Source of the DNA: a virus
IMG/VR virus record: IMGVR_UViG_3300032770_000056
Coordinates: 1 to 39,294 of that record
Length of the DNA: 39,294 nucleotides
Direction: 5' to 3' (one strand)
The notes under the pieces are model-generated. The model searched no databases and had not been told where the DNA came from. It saw only the letters and a program-made list of their open reading frames with translations. Of this stretch, positions 23,691 to 29,983 are shown piece after piece (the first letter of the stretch is position 1; the number at the start of each line of letters is the position of its first letter). The position numbers were made by a program, and so were the translations under genes.

Positions 23691-23897
23691 CCTTTCAGCC
23701 CCGCTGCCCCGCAAGCTCCTTCAAAAGCTCTTCATGCTCTGAGAAAAACTCACCCATGATGCGCTTGCACTCGTTTATGAACTCCGCTCGGTGCTCCCCG
23801 GAGTAACTCTGAATACCCGTTCCGTGGATAGGACAAATGTAATTTGACTTTCCGCATGTACAGGTCAGTGTAATCACCCCCTTTCAGCCCCGCTGCC
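23691..23897. repeat. 18-bp direct repeat bounding a small gene
   Basis: CCTTTCAGCCCCGCTGCC occurs at 23691-23708 and again at 23880-23897, 189 bp apart. Each copy covers the end of a coding frame. It marks a local duplication or recombination point beside an HNH gene. Confidence 0.6.
23695..23877 (-). CDS. Small Cys/His protein
   Basis: 60 residues beginning with GTG 23877, closely preceded by AAGGGGG. The N-terminus has CTCGKSNYICPIHGTG, a possible metal-binding pattern; the rest is an acidic amphipathic helix (MGEFFSEHEELLKELAG). It ends in QRG followed by a stop, within an 18-bp sequence also present at the end of the upstream mini-frame. Function unknown. Confidence 0.48.
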   Translation of the reverse strand: MITLTCTCGKSNYICPIHGTGIQSYSGEHRAEFINECKRIMGEFFSEHEELLKELAGQRG

Positions 23898-23928
23898 GAT
23901 TTACCGACTCCGCCAGCTTGTGAATCAT
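23884..23928 (-). pseudogene. 14-codon mini-frame, probable gene remnant
   Basis: The ATG at 23928 overlaps the HNH stop (ATGA) and encodes 14 residues (MIHKLAESVNRQRG). Its last bases are part of an 18-bp direct repeat (23880-23897) also found at the end of the next gene (23691-23708). It may be the tail of a gene lost when the HNH gene inserted, or a short coupling frame. Confidence 0.3.
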
Positions 23929-24425
23929 GCGCTCCCGAGCCACGGATGAACCTTTGCGTGACAGCCGTTGCACAGCGCCACTAGGTTCTGCTGACTGTTC
24001 CTGCCGCCCGCGTAAATCGGAATTAGGTGGTGCCTGACTTCCGCTCTTTCGGGACAGCAAAAGCATGTAGCGCCTTTCAGCTTCAACAGGTGGTGTTTGC
24101 TGACATTGAAGTGCCTCCGCATTCTGCTCCTCCAGTGCTCGCTTGCGCGGCCTAGAAAACTCTCTGCAAACGCCTTCAGAACGTCCACCCTTTGGTGCTT
24201 GGGAAGGTTGTCCACTCGCCTGTGTAGCTTTTTGAGCACGTTCTTCTGGCCGTTGCGCCCGTAGACTGGCCCCTTCCGCTGCTTCATCTTGATTTGCTGC
24301 GCCTTCGGTCGTTGCGCCTGTGGAACATACGGATTCGCCGCCTTGAACTTGGCCCAATCCTCTTTGAGCCGTTGAGCGCGTGGCCGAGAATCTGTATTCA
24401 GTCGCACCAACACCATACTGCTCAT
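23925..24425 (-). CDS. HNH endonuclease
   Basis: 166 residues from ATG 24425 (GGAG 9 nt upstream). The first 70 residues are basic and helical (probably DNA-binding), followed by FAESFLGRASEHWRSRMRRH. The HNH domain is CFCCPERAEVRHHLIPIYAG ... NLVALCNGCHAKVHP (about 120-162): the His pair, the Asn and the closing zinc knuckle are all present. A free-standing phage HNH nuclease; some act with terminase in packaging, but this one is far from the terminase gene and inside the early operon. Confidence 0.85.
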   Translation of the reverse strand: MSSMVLVRLNTDSRPRAQRLKEDWAKFKAANPYVPQAQRPKAQQIKMKQRKGPVYGRNGQKNVLKKLHRRVDNLPKHQRVDVLKAFAESFLGRASEHWRSRMRRHFNVSKHHLLKLKGATCFCCPERAEVRHHLIPIYAGGRNSQQNLVALCNGCHAKVHPWLGSA

Positions 24426-24503
24426 CTCTCTTTGCTCCGATGGCCGCTGTGTCGCGCAAGCCCTTCTCTCTACCGGTTGCCTTATTAGGGGCCAGCAGGC
24501 TGC

Positions 24504-24884
24504 TCAGAAGGAAAAGCGGAACATTCCGTCGCAACGGTACGACGGGCCACTCCAGATGAGCACCGGGTCGCAGGTCGGCGTAGCCCGGATTTGGTAATGG
24601 GTAAAGCGGAGCGGCTGCAACACTTCGGCCCACCGGAAGGATGCTCTCGTGGTTCGCAATGCATACCCTGTTGCGAACGGCGGCGGGCTGCATTTTAAGG
24701 CCGCGCATGTCACTCTCACTTTCACGGGCATGTACGTCCCGTTCGGCGTTAGGAGTGCGGTCGAGCCGTTCCACTTTACGCGCCAGAGAGTAGAGAGCAT
24801 CCTTCGAGTGAGCCGACACACCAAGCCAGTCATTTCGCTCTGAATGCGAGCGCCGAGTGACGGGACAGAGACGGGAAAGGCCAC
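24504..24884 (-). CDS. Hypothetical basic protein
   Basis: 126 residues from GTG 24884, three bases after the upstream stop, with GAAGAGGAA before it. The sequence is basic, with aromatic and beta-type stretches (TALLTPNGTYMPVKVRVTC) and a C-terminus GMFRFSF. No domain was recognised. The ribosome-binding site and close spacing support it. Confidence 0.42.
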   Translation of the reverse strand: MAFPVSVPSLGARIQSEMTGLVCRLTRRMLSTLWRVKWNGSTALLTPNGTYMPVKVRVTCAALKCSPPPFATGYALRTTRASFRWAEVLQPLRFTHYQIRATPTCDPVLIWSGPSYRCDGMFRFSF

Positions 24885-24887
24885 GCG

Positions 24888-25106
24888 CTATTCCTCTTCG
24901 ACGAGGAACATCATGCGTGCCATGCGGCGCTTCCCGAGAGAATCTGTGAACGCTAAGTAGCCGCGGTCGTTCGACACCTCGGTACAATTCGGGAACACAT
25001 CGCGCCCGAATTTCGAGTCGTGTCCCTGAGCATTCTTTCTTGTCTGAATGCAAGCGTGCGGCGGCCAGATAAGCGTTACGCGGAAAGTGGGATGGTCTTT
25101 GCTCAT
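24888..25106 (-). CDS. Small hypothetical protein
   Basis: 72 residues from ATG 25106, which overlaps an upstream stop (ATGA). A moderate AAGGTCC lies upstream. The sequence is beta-rich (TFRVTLIWPPHACIQTRKN, DRGYLAFTDS) and ends in an acidic LVEEE. Function unknown. It is the first intact gene downstream of the HNH insertion at 25279. Confidence 0.5.
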   Translation of the reverse strand: MSKDHPTFRVTLIWPPHACIQTRKNAQGHDSKFGRDVFPNCTEVSNDRGYLAFTDSLGKRRMARMMFLVEEE

Positions 25107-25270
25107 CGCCGGTGGACCTTTCTGGAAATGCAAGAAGGCGGTAGCGGCGGCCCACCGGCAAAGATGTGCTTACCGACAGCCGCCTCTTGCGATTCCTGAG
25201 CCGATTGTGTCTCGATGGCCGCTGCAAAGCAATCCCTAATCTCTTGACACGCCGGACTGTTTGCATAATA
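25103..25270 (-). pseudogene. 3' remnant of a leftward gene truncated by the HNH gene
   Basis: The frame ending at 25103 has the operon-typical ATGA overlap with the next gene, so its stop belongs to a real gene. About 55 codons are readable (for example CQEIRDCFAAAIETQSAQE). No usable start codon lies in this part; further upstream the frame runs antisense through the HNH gene and its promoter. The simplest reading is that HNH insertion replaced the 5' part. Confidence 0.45.
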
Positions 25271-25272
25271 CT
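25244..25272 (+). promoter_or_regulatory. HNH promoter with leaderless geometry
   Basis: TTGACA (25244-25249), 17-nt spacer, AATACT (25267-25272), 6 nt, ATG at 25279. No ribosome-binding site is present before the ATG. Confidence 0.5.
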
Positions 25273-25278
25273 GGGCAC

Positions 25279-25839
25279 ATGAGAATATGTACGATAGAAG
25301 GCTGCGAGAAAGAAGTTCACGCAAAGGGATGGTGTATGGCGCACTGGTCGCGCTGGTATAAACGCGGAAGCCCTGATGTATTTCTCACCATGAGAGGAGC
25401 GAGAACCGCAGAGCAAGCGAGGAAGTTTCTCCGTTCTAGGTGTACGGTTACCTCCAGTGGATGCTGGCAATGGAATGGTGCCCACGATACTCGCGGATAT
25501 GGCTTCGTCATTTACGATGGCAAACGCACCAGAACGCATCGTCTCGCATATTTGCTTTTCAAAGGGCCGGTCAAGAATCTCTGTGTTTGTCATCGGTGCG
25601 ATAACCCGCCGTGCATCAATCCCGAGCATTTGTTTCTTGGCACACAAACCGACAATATGAACGATGCCCGAAACAAAGGAAGAATGGAAAGTTGGGGCAC
25701 TCCCAGAGATAAAGTGCACATTGCCAGAAGGTTGAGAAACGAAGGATGGAAGCTCCTCGCAATCGCGGCCCACATCGGTATATCTGAATCTGGTGTCTGC
25801 CGCATCGTAAAAGGTAATCGCCGCGCTCATTTCCGATAG
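25279..25839 (+). CDS. HNH endonuclease with C-terminal helix-turn-helix
   Basis: 186 residues from ATG 25279 (an in-frame TTG lies at 25261, inside the promoter). The N-terminus has CTIEGCEKEVHAKGWCMAHW, a small Cys/His knuckle. The central HNH domain is THRLAYLLFKGPV ... CVCHRCDNPPCINPEHLFLG ... TDNMNDARNKGR, matching the HNH_3 type common in phages. The C-terminus (LLAIAAHIGISESGVCRIVK) is a helix-turn-helix, as in homing nucleases that use it for target recognition. It is the only rightward gene inside the leftward operon and appears to have truncated a neighbour, as expected for a mobile element. Confidence 0.9.
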   Translation: MRICTIEGCEKEVHAKGWCMAHWSRWYKRGSPDVFLTMRGARTAEQARKFLRSRCTVTSSGCWQWNGAHDTRGYGFVIYDGKRTRTHRLAYLLFKGPVKNLCVCHRCDNPPCINPEHLFLGTQTDNMNDARNKGRMESWGTPRDKVHIARRLRNEGWKLLAIAAHIGISESGVCRIVKGNRRAHFR

Positions 25840-26132
25840 CACCCCTTCTCGCACACATGCGTATTGAGATAGGCCCACCGCGTATGCTCCTCGACTTCGT
25901 ACATCACCAGCAGCCTGACGGCCCACTTCAGCACTCGTTTCTTGCGCGTGGCGTGCAGGCCGTAAATCTCGGCTCCTGTAATGGCTGCGCTTTCAGCCCA
26001 CAAGCGGCCTGGCGAAGGATGACGGCCAAACACCGGGTCTCGCTCAACGCATCCCCGGCTCTGGCAGGTATTCGACGTATGCACATCGGCCACAGTCGAA
26101 AGCGAGAGCAAGATGGCAAGCAGCCAAGTCAT
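25827..26132 (-). CDS. Small protein with signal peptide, membrane-associated
   Basis: 101 residues from ATG 26132 (GGGGTGAGG upstream). An N-terminal hydrophobic segment (TWLLAILLSLSTVADV) looks like a signal peptide or anchor. It is followed by cysteines (CQSRGC) and a second moderately hydrophobic helix (KWAVRLLVMYEV), ending with CEKGC. Cysteine pairs outside the membrane could form disulfides. It overlaps the convergent HNH gene by 13 nt at the 3' end. Function unknown. Confidence 0.5.
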   Translation of the reverse strand: MTWLLAILLSLSTVADVHTSNTCQSRGCVERDPVFGRHPSPGRLWAESAAITGAEIYGLHATRKKRVLKWAVRLLVMYEVEEHTRWAYLNTHVCEKGCYRK

Positions 26133-26136
26133 CGCC

Positions 26137-26208
26137 TCACCCCAGCAGGCAAAAGCCCATGAGCACAAAGAAGGCCACGAGAAGCAGAAAGCCGAACAAG
26201 CGTTTCAT
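26137..26208 (-). CDS. 23-residue hydrophobic peptide
   Basis: ATG 26208 overlaps the stop of the upstream gene (ATGA), with AAGGAG upstream. Only Lys-Arg precedes a continuous hydrophobic run (LFGFLLLVAFFVLMGFCLLG). A single-pass membrane micropeptide; the downstream gene starts 5 nt later. Too short for family assignment. Confidence 0.48.
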   Translation of the reverse strand: MKRLFGFLLLVAFFVLMGFCLLG

Positions 26209-26375
26209 GGTTTCATCTCCTTAACCTCTTCCGTTAACTCCCAAACGCATAAGCCGACGAACATTACGGCGATGCTTGTGGCCGCTTCAAAACGCCCAAG
26301 GATAAACTCCGCACCCCACACCACGGCGAACAAGACCTGTGAAATCACGATTATCACCTTCAGGAACGTATTCAT
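26205..26375 (-). CDS. Small two-pass membrane protein
   Basis: 56 residues from ATG 26375 with GGGAGG upstream; it overlaps both neighbouring genes by four bases. Two hydrophobic segments are present (VIIVISQVLFAVVWGAEFIL and ATSIAVMFVGLCVW), followed by an acidic tail. The size and topology resemble holins or anti-holins, although the gene lies in the early operon. Confidence 0.5.
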   Translation of the reverse strand: MNTFLKVIIVISQVLFAVVWGAEFILGRFEAATSIAVMFVGLCVWELTEEVKEMKP

Positions 26376-26608
26376 AGTTCCGCCTCCCAGTCCAAATCCC
26401 TATGTCCTTTCAGCCCCACCGCGTTCCACATGCGCGTGCCCTCGTCTGGCGGCTTCGCGTTGTACTCAACGGCACATCTGCGGCAGCCCTCAACCGGACA
26501 GCGCAATGCAATGCGGGCCGGATGCAAGTCAATCGTGGTTCCCGCAGGGCGCTCGCGCGGCTCACTGATGGCGACCATATCAACCGAGACGTGCAGCGGG
26601 CAGCGCAT
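26372..26608 (-). CDS. Cys-containing small protein
   Basis: 78 residues from ATG 26608, coupled to the preceding gene by TAATG. It contains CPVEGCRRCAVEYN (a short Cys knuckle) and a Trp-rich C-terminus (RMWNAVGLKGHRDLDW). Likely a small metal-binding early protein of unknown function. Confidence 0.5.
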   Translation of the reverse strand: MRCPLHVSVDMVAISEPRERPAGTTIDLHPARIALRCPVEGCRRCAVEYNAKPPDEGTRMWNAVGLKGHRDLDWEAEL

Positions 26609-26871
26609 TAGTCCACGTCCACCATGTGCTCGCAAACCCACGCACTTTGTTCTGGGAAGTACCATTTAAAGGCGGGACACAACGATGCTGTATTTCCGTC
26701 CTGCTCTACCGCTTTGCCGGTCATGTCAAGGCTAATTTCCAACTCTTGTCCTTGCCACCCCTGGAAGAATGACTCAAATTCGCCATCGTCCTGAAAGCGA
26801 CTCTTCACGGACGGGCACTCCAGCCACCTTTCTCTTTTCTCTGTGAATCTCACCTTCGTCGTTCTTGGCAT
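26608..26871 (-). CDS. Small acidic hypothetical protein
   Basis: 87 residues; ATG 26871 has a strong GGAGGT 5 nt upstream. The sequence is acidic with aromatic residues (DDGEFESFFQGWQGQELEIS) and ends in DVD. It overlaps the 3' part of the upstream gene by 98 nt in another frame, which is unusual for this operon. Function unknown. Confidence 0.5.
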   Translation of the reverse strand: MPRTTKVRFTEKRERWLECPSVKSRFQDDGEFESFFQGWQGQELEISLDMTGKAVEQDGNTASLCPAFKWYFPEQSAWVCEHMVDVD

Positions 26872-26971
26872 TTCTTACCTCCAGCATGGCATCAATGACA
26901 GCAAAAAGCTCATTCACGCCGCAGCCCTCGGCAAGCATGGAGTGGAGCAGGCGCTTCTCAGCGGCGGTCAT
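26774..26971 (-). CDS. Small helical hypothetical protein
   Basis: 65 residues from ATG 26971, coupled to the upstream gene by ATGA. The first 35 residues form a good amphipathic pair of helices (AAEKRLLHSMLAEGCGVNEL); the remaining residues overlap the next gene and may be a read-through tail. No domain recognised. Confidence 0.42.
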   Translation of the reverse strand: MTAAEKRLLHSMLAEGCGVNELFAVIDAMLEVRNAKNDEGEIHREKRKVAGVPVREESLSGRWRI

Positions 26972-27135
26972 TGGCGCACCTTGAATATCGGGCGTTGCTT
27001 GCAGCCCGCATTCCTGCACAGCAGCCATCTCAGCCCGCACCAGCGGAACAGCGAACCCCCGCAGCGCGGGCAAACGAGCGGCGTAGCATCGGCCAAAAGG
27101 CGGTCAATCCTAGCGGCATAGCTGATTCGGCTCAT
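26968..27135 (-). CDS. Zinc-ribbon mini-protein
   Basis: 55 residues from ATG 27135 (AGGAG upstream), coupled to the HNH stop (ATGA). The C-terminal half contains CPRCGGSLFRWCGLRWLLC and CKQ, giving a compact zinc ribbon. The N-terminal helix is basic (RISYAARIDRLLAD). One of several zinc-ribbon micro-proteins in the operon. Confidence 0.55.
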   Translation of the reverse strand: MSRISYAARIDRLLADATPLVCPRCGGSLFRWCGLRWLLCRNAGCKQRPIFKVRQ

Positions 27136-27482
27136 GATTTCTCCTTCTTCGTCCATCTTGGTACTCGCCCATGCCGCTTTACGTGGCAATCGTGGCAGCG
27201 AGTCATCAGTGCTTCGGGGCACCAACAGCGCGTTACCTTTGTATTCCCGCCTATGTGGTCAAGCTCGCCCGTGAAGATGTTTATGGCCACGCCGCAGTCC
27301 ACGCATCTATAGCCGTCCCGGTCAAAAACTCTCCTTCGCTCGATTTCGCAATCATCGCCAGCAAGATACACGCAACAGTGGTCGCTCCTCGGATGGACGC
27401 GAAAGCTCACGTAGGAATATCGGCTGAGAAACCCCGCCGCTTTCGTGGCCTCAACATCCTTGCGAATCGGCCTTTTGTGCAT
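27132..27482 (-). CDS. HNH endonuclease, small
   Basis: 116 residues from ATG 27482, overlapping the stop of the upstream gene (TGATG); an alternative GTG lies at 27485. The HNH domain is RRRVFDRDGYRCVDCGVAIN ... GELDHIGG ... LMTRCHDCHVKRHGR (about 50-108): two CxxC knuckles, the catalytic His in LDHI and the closing His. Unlike the other HNH genes here it is translationally coupled to its neighbours and has no separate promoter, so it may be a resident of the operon. Confidence 0.82.
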   Translation of the reverse strand: MHKRPIRKDVEATKAAGFLSRYSYVSFRVHPRSDHCCVYLAGDDCEIERRRVFDRDGYRCVDCGVAINIFTGELDHIGGNTKVTRCWCPEALMTRCHDCHVKRHGRVPRWTKKEKS

Positions 27483-27643
27483 CACTGGCGCTCCCGTTCG
27501 TTAAGCTCTTCCACTAGACGGTCGGTATCAATCCATCCGTGGATATAGCATCCGGTTAGCGAAGGCTCTGCTATAACCGGTGGGCCGCAATCGTGCCGCT
27601 TCAAAATCTCAATGAATCGCTGGATGGTCCACGGCTCTTTCAC
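27482..27643 (-). CDS. Small hypothetical protein displaced by the HNH gene
   Basis: 53 residues from GTG 27643, which has a strong AGGAGGG 6 nt upstream; the open frame continues to 27796 but without a start signal. It has EPWTIQRFIEILKRHDCGPP at the start and a helical acidic end (TDRLVEELNERERQ). Its ribosome-binding site and first codons lie inside the 3' end of the HNH gene in another frame. Function unknown. Confidence 0.5.
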   Translation of the reverse strand: MKEPWTIQRFIEILKRHDCGPPVIAEPSLTGCYIHGWIDTDRLVEELNERERQ

Positions 27644-28124
27644 GTTTATCCCTCCTGTATCTGGCGGCTGCGTTCTCTCGATTACAAGCTTTGCAGTGCC
27701 TGGCTCCGCGCCAGTGGTATGTGTTTTGCTCATTGAATTCGTGCCCATGGATACAGTGCGTTTGCCGAGCATGCCGCCACGCCTTGTTTGGCCCAATTTC
27801 CCAATGTTCTCTTTTGGTAAGCGGCTTCACATGACGAGGATTGACACAATTTTTCGACGGGCATAGATGGTGCAGGTCTATTCCCGCTTCCACCGGCCCG
27901 ACAAGCTGGAAATAAGCGAATCTGTGGGCAGGCCATTTGACATCGTGCCTCTCTGTAAATATGCCGTGCCCTAGCCGCCCAGTCTCGCATTCCCATAACC
28001 AACACCTTCCCAATCTGCGGAACTTCGGCCCTTCCATGTTTACCTTCGACCAAAATCGAGCGATTATTGGCGCTTTTGTGCGCTCTTTTTGGCTACCCGT
28101 TTTCCCACCCTTTGATTTGCTCAT
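27609..28124 (-). CDS. HNH endonuclease with AP2-like basic region
   Basis: 171 residues from ATG 28124; the frame continues upstream through another gene and is not used. A Lys/Ser-rich N-terminus is followed by RFWSKVNMEG ... CWLWECETGRLGHG ... AHRFAYFQLVGPVEAGIDLHHLCPSKNCVNPRHVKPLTKREH: the classic HNH_3 arrangement (His-Arg, His-His, Asn-Pro-Arg-His). It ends with a CIHGHEFNEQNTY...HCKAC segment that may bind zinc. The gene overlaps the end of the preceding gene by 32 nt and the start of the next by 35 nt, and has a promoter-like sequence 6 nt upstream of its ATG. Confidence 0.88.
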   Translation of the reverse strand: MSKSKGGKTGSQKERTKAPIIARFWSKVNMEGPKFRRLGRCWLWECETGRLGHGIFTERHDVKWPAHRFAYFQLVGPVEAGIDLHHLCPSKNCVNPRHVKPLTKREHWEIGPNKAWRHARQTHCIHGHEFNEQNTYHWRGARHCKACNRENAAARYRRDKRERAVDHPAIH

Positions 28125-28386
28125 CGGAGCAATGTTCCCACAGTGTACACATAATGTCAAGCGCCTGTCCTTTCGGAAGCAGACCGAACCAGCGGTCACG
28201 CGCAGCATAGAGGCGCGAGGCATGGTCATCGTCGCAGCAGATGACAAAGCGCCTTTGGGGATGCTTGGCCTTAAAGCGCATCTCAATCCGAGGCATGTAT
28301 GGGATGACGCCCTGCGCCACAACTTCATCCGAGACGGAATCCAGCCATTGCCGAATCTCCGCCTTTGTGTGCATGGCACGGCTCAC
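28093..28386 (-). CDS. Hypothetical protein downstream of ERF
   Basis: 97 residues from GTG 28386, which overlaps the ERF stop (GTGA) and has AGGGGG upstream; TTG 28395 and ATG 28374 are alternatives. The sequence has HTKAEIRQWLDSVSDEVVAQ, then PRRIEMR-like basic strands and a CCDDDHASRLYAARDRWFGL segment. No domain recognised. Its last 32 nt overlap the HNH start on the same strand. Confidence 0.5.
   Translation of the reverse strand: MSRAMHTKAEIRQWLDSVSDEVVAQGVIPYMPRIEMRFKAKHPQRRFVICCDDDHASRLYAARDRWFGLLPKGQALDIMCTLWEHCSDEQIKGWENG
28131..28160 (-). promoter_or_regulatory. HNH promoter with leaderless geometry
   Basis: Reading leftward: TTGACA (28160-28155), 18-nt spacer, AACATT (28136-28131), 6 nt, ATG at 28124. 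It lies inside the 3' part of the upstream gene. The -10 match is weak, the -35 perfect. Confidence 0.38.
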
Positions 28387-29195
28387 GGGTTCCAATCCCC
28401 CTTGACGGTGTATCCGATTTTCTCAGCCATCGCTTTGCAGTCCTTGGCATACCTGATATCCAGCTTGAAGAAGATTCCGCGCGGGCCACGGAACCGCCCG
28501 GCCCCACAGTCGTTGAAGAATATCCGCATCTGTTCATCGAAGATAGGCTCTCCACGCACGGCCAGAAATTCCCCCTGGTACTTCTCTTCTTGCTCGATAT
28601 AGAGAATCTTGGCCTTCTTCATAATCTTCTCAGCATCCGCTTCGGACTGGGCAAGCTGCGCGTCTTTCTTCGCTCCAAGGGTTGCCATCCGCTGTTCGGC
28701 CACCTCTGCCTGTAGCTTCTTCTTGTCCGATGGCGACATTGCCTCGGCATCGTCGTAAGTGGGAATCAGGAAGGTCTTGAGCAATAGGTACTTTTCGCTT
28801 CCCGTGATGGCCTTATAGGTTCCCTTGTCGCTCGCATCTTCGCCGCAGCCGGGCATATGGCAGACCAGCTTTTCGCCCGTGTCGCCGTCAATCCAAGTCC
28901 ATTCAATGTTCATGTCGGTGATAGCTTTCCGCTTGGCCTTCGGGTCATCTTTGGCCGTGACATCTTCGCGGGCCGTGCTGAGCACATTCGGCACAAGAAA
29001 CACATGCCGTTCGTAAAGCTCAAGGCGAATCGCCATCACAAGGTCAGCCTCGGTCGCGTACTTGTAGCCGTGGAACTTGTTTTCGCCGCGCTTCTCAACC
29101 CACGTAAGCTCCTGGCCCACTTCGCACAGCTTTTGAATCAGGGTCTTTGGCTTCGGCGGCTCGGGCGGCTTCACAGGCTCATTTTGTTCCGGCAT
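28383..29195 (-). CDS. erf: ERF-family single-strand annealing protein
   Basis: 270 residues from ATG 29195 (AGGAG upstream). The N-terminal domain matches the Essential Recombination Function family: LIQKLCEVGQELTWVEKRGE, then KYATEADLVMAIRLELYERH, IEWTWIDGDTGEKL, and the hallmark KGTYKAITGSEKYLLLKTFL (about 130-149), ending in TYDDAE. The middle (about 160-200) is a charged helix. ERF proteins form rings on single-stranded DNA and promote annealing; in phages they circularise or recombine the genome. The C-terminal part (about 205-270) is a domain of its own, with an aromatic/basic pattern, not seen in short ERF proteins. Confidence 0.85.
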   Translation of the reverse strand: MPEQNEPVKPPEPPKPKTLIQKLCEVGQELTWVEKRGENKFHGYKYATEADLVMAIRLELYERHVFLVPNVLSTAREDVTAKDDPKAKRKAITDMNIEWTWIDGDTGEKLVCHMPGCGEDASDKGTYKAITGSEKYLLLKTFLIPTYDDAEAMSPSDKKKLQAEVAEQRMATLGAKKDAQLAQSEADAEKIMKKAKILYIEQEEKYQGEFLAVRGEPIFDEQMRIFFNDCGAGRFRGPRGIFFKLDIRYAKDCKAMAEKIGYTVKGDWNP

Positions 29196-29391
29196 TCGTT
29201 GTCTCCTTTTTCTGCACGGTAAACTCGGGAATGTATCCGTACTCGTCCACAATAGCGAGCAAGTCGTGGTAGAGGTTGTCGCGCTCTGGGGCGGCTTCCG
29301 GCATCTGCGCTATCACTTCGTCAACGCGGGCGTAGATTTGCTTGCTCAGGGAATCGGGCACGATATAGATGCGGTTGAGTTGGCTATCCAT
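29179..29391 (-). CDS. Small hypothetical protein preceding ERF
   Basis: 70 residues from ATG 29391 (GGAGG upstream). The sequence has NRIYIVPDSLSKQIYARVDE and an acidic helix (ERDNLYHDLLAIVDEYGY). It overlaps the ERF start by 17 nt, so the two are probably coupled. Function unknown. Confidence 0.5.
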   Translation of the reverse strand: MDSQLNRIYIVPDSLSKQIYARVDEVIAQMPEAAPERDNLYHDLLAIVDEYGYIPEFTVQKKETTNAGTK

Positions 29392-29395
29392 CGGC

Positions 29396-29674
29396 CTATC
29401 CTCCAAACTGACCCGCCGCACATGGGGCGCACATATCGCCAGCCACGCCACGGTCGGGAATCTCGACTCCACACTTTCGGCAATTCGTCTTGCTGGCCGT
29501 GCGCTCATGCGCAAAAATCCAGTTCAGGGCTTCGAGCCAGCCAATCAGCCTGGCGCATTCGTTCGTGTGCAGTAAAATTTCATGGGCTTCTTGGGGCATC
29601 GCCAACGAAGATTTGCAGAGGAAATCGTGTTGCGTATTGAGCATCTTGGCTATGACTTCGGATTCGTTTCTCAT
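29396..29674 (-). CDS. Small protein with C-terminal zinc ribbon
   Basis: 92 residues from ATG 29674 (AGGAGC upstream). A helical N-terminal region (RNESEVIAKMLNTQHDFLC, MPQEAHEILLHTNECARLI) is followed by a zinc ribbon, CRKCGVEIPDRGVAGDMCAPC. The combination of a helical and a zinc-ribbon part is common in phage early proteins that contact host RNA polymerase or DNA, but nothing specific is shown. Confidence 0.53.
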   Translation of the reverse strand: MRNESEVIAKMLNTQHDFLCKSSLAMPQEAHEILLHTNECARLIGWLEALNWIFAHERTASKTNCRKCGVEIPDRGVAGDMCAPCAAGQFGG

Positions 29675-29684
29675 AGGAGGCTCC

Positions 29685-29882
29685 TCACTTGAGCGAGAGA
29701 TTGACCACAAGCACTTGTTTACCGGTGGGCAGCTTCTTGTTAAAGCCGAAAGCCTCACTGAACGTCTTTTTGGTCCAAACGAACAATGGGTCGCCAATCC
29801 ACATATATCCATCCCAACGTGGCTTCGCGCAATGAAGCACGCAGTAATCGCCTAGTGCTGATTCGGTCATGTAGAGTTTCAT
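29685..29882 (-). CDS. Small hypothetical protein
   Basis: 65 residues from ATG 29882, which overlaps the stop of the membrane micropeptide (ATGA). Beta-rich with Trp and Cys (GDYCVLHCAKPRWDGYMWIG) and a basic end. No domain. Confidence 0.5.
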   Translation of the reverse strand: MKLYMTESALGDYCVLHCAKPRWDGYMWIGDPLFVWTKKTFSEAFGFNKKLPTGKQVLVVNLSLK

Positions 29883-29983
29883 GGCGTCCCCGCATTCATA
29901 TAGGCAGCCGCAGCCAGCACAGCAGCAATCGCAGCCACGGCCATAAAGAACAGCACGGCCTGAAGCAATCCCTCACGCCTCAT
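29879..29983 (-). CDS. 34-residue membrane peptide
   Basis: ATG 29983 lies inside the last codons of the upstream zinc-ribbon gene. A short basic start (RREG) precedes one long hydrophobic segment (LLQAVLFFMAVAAIAAVLAA) and a short tail. Its stop overlaps the next start. A single-pass membrane protein. Confidence 0.45.
   Translation of the reverse strand: MRREGLLQAVLFFMAVAAIAAVLAAAAYMNAGTP

Noticed and set aside
23884-25926. A 680-codon open frame on the minus strand
   Set aside because: It overlaps several better-supported genes in other frames (HNH at 23925, genes at 24504 and 24888, HNH on the plus strand). Its composition (Arg/Ser/Pro-rich without pattern) is that of a chance frame in GC-rich DNA.
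28125-28379. N-terminal extension of the HNH gene ending at 27609
   Set aside because: This part overlaps the gene at 28093-28386 and has no HNH-related content; ATG 28124 is the first sensible start.
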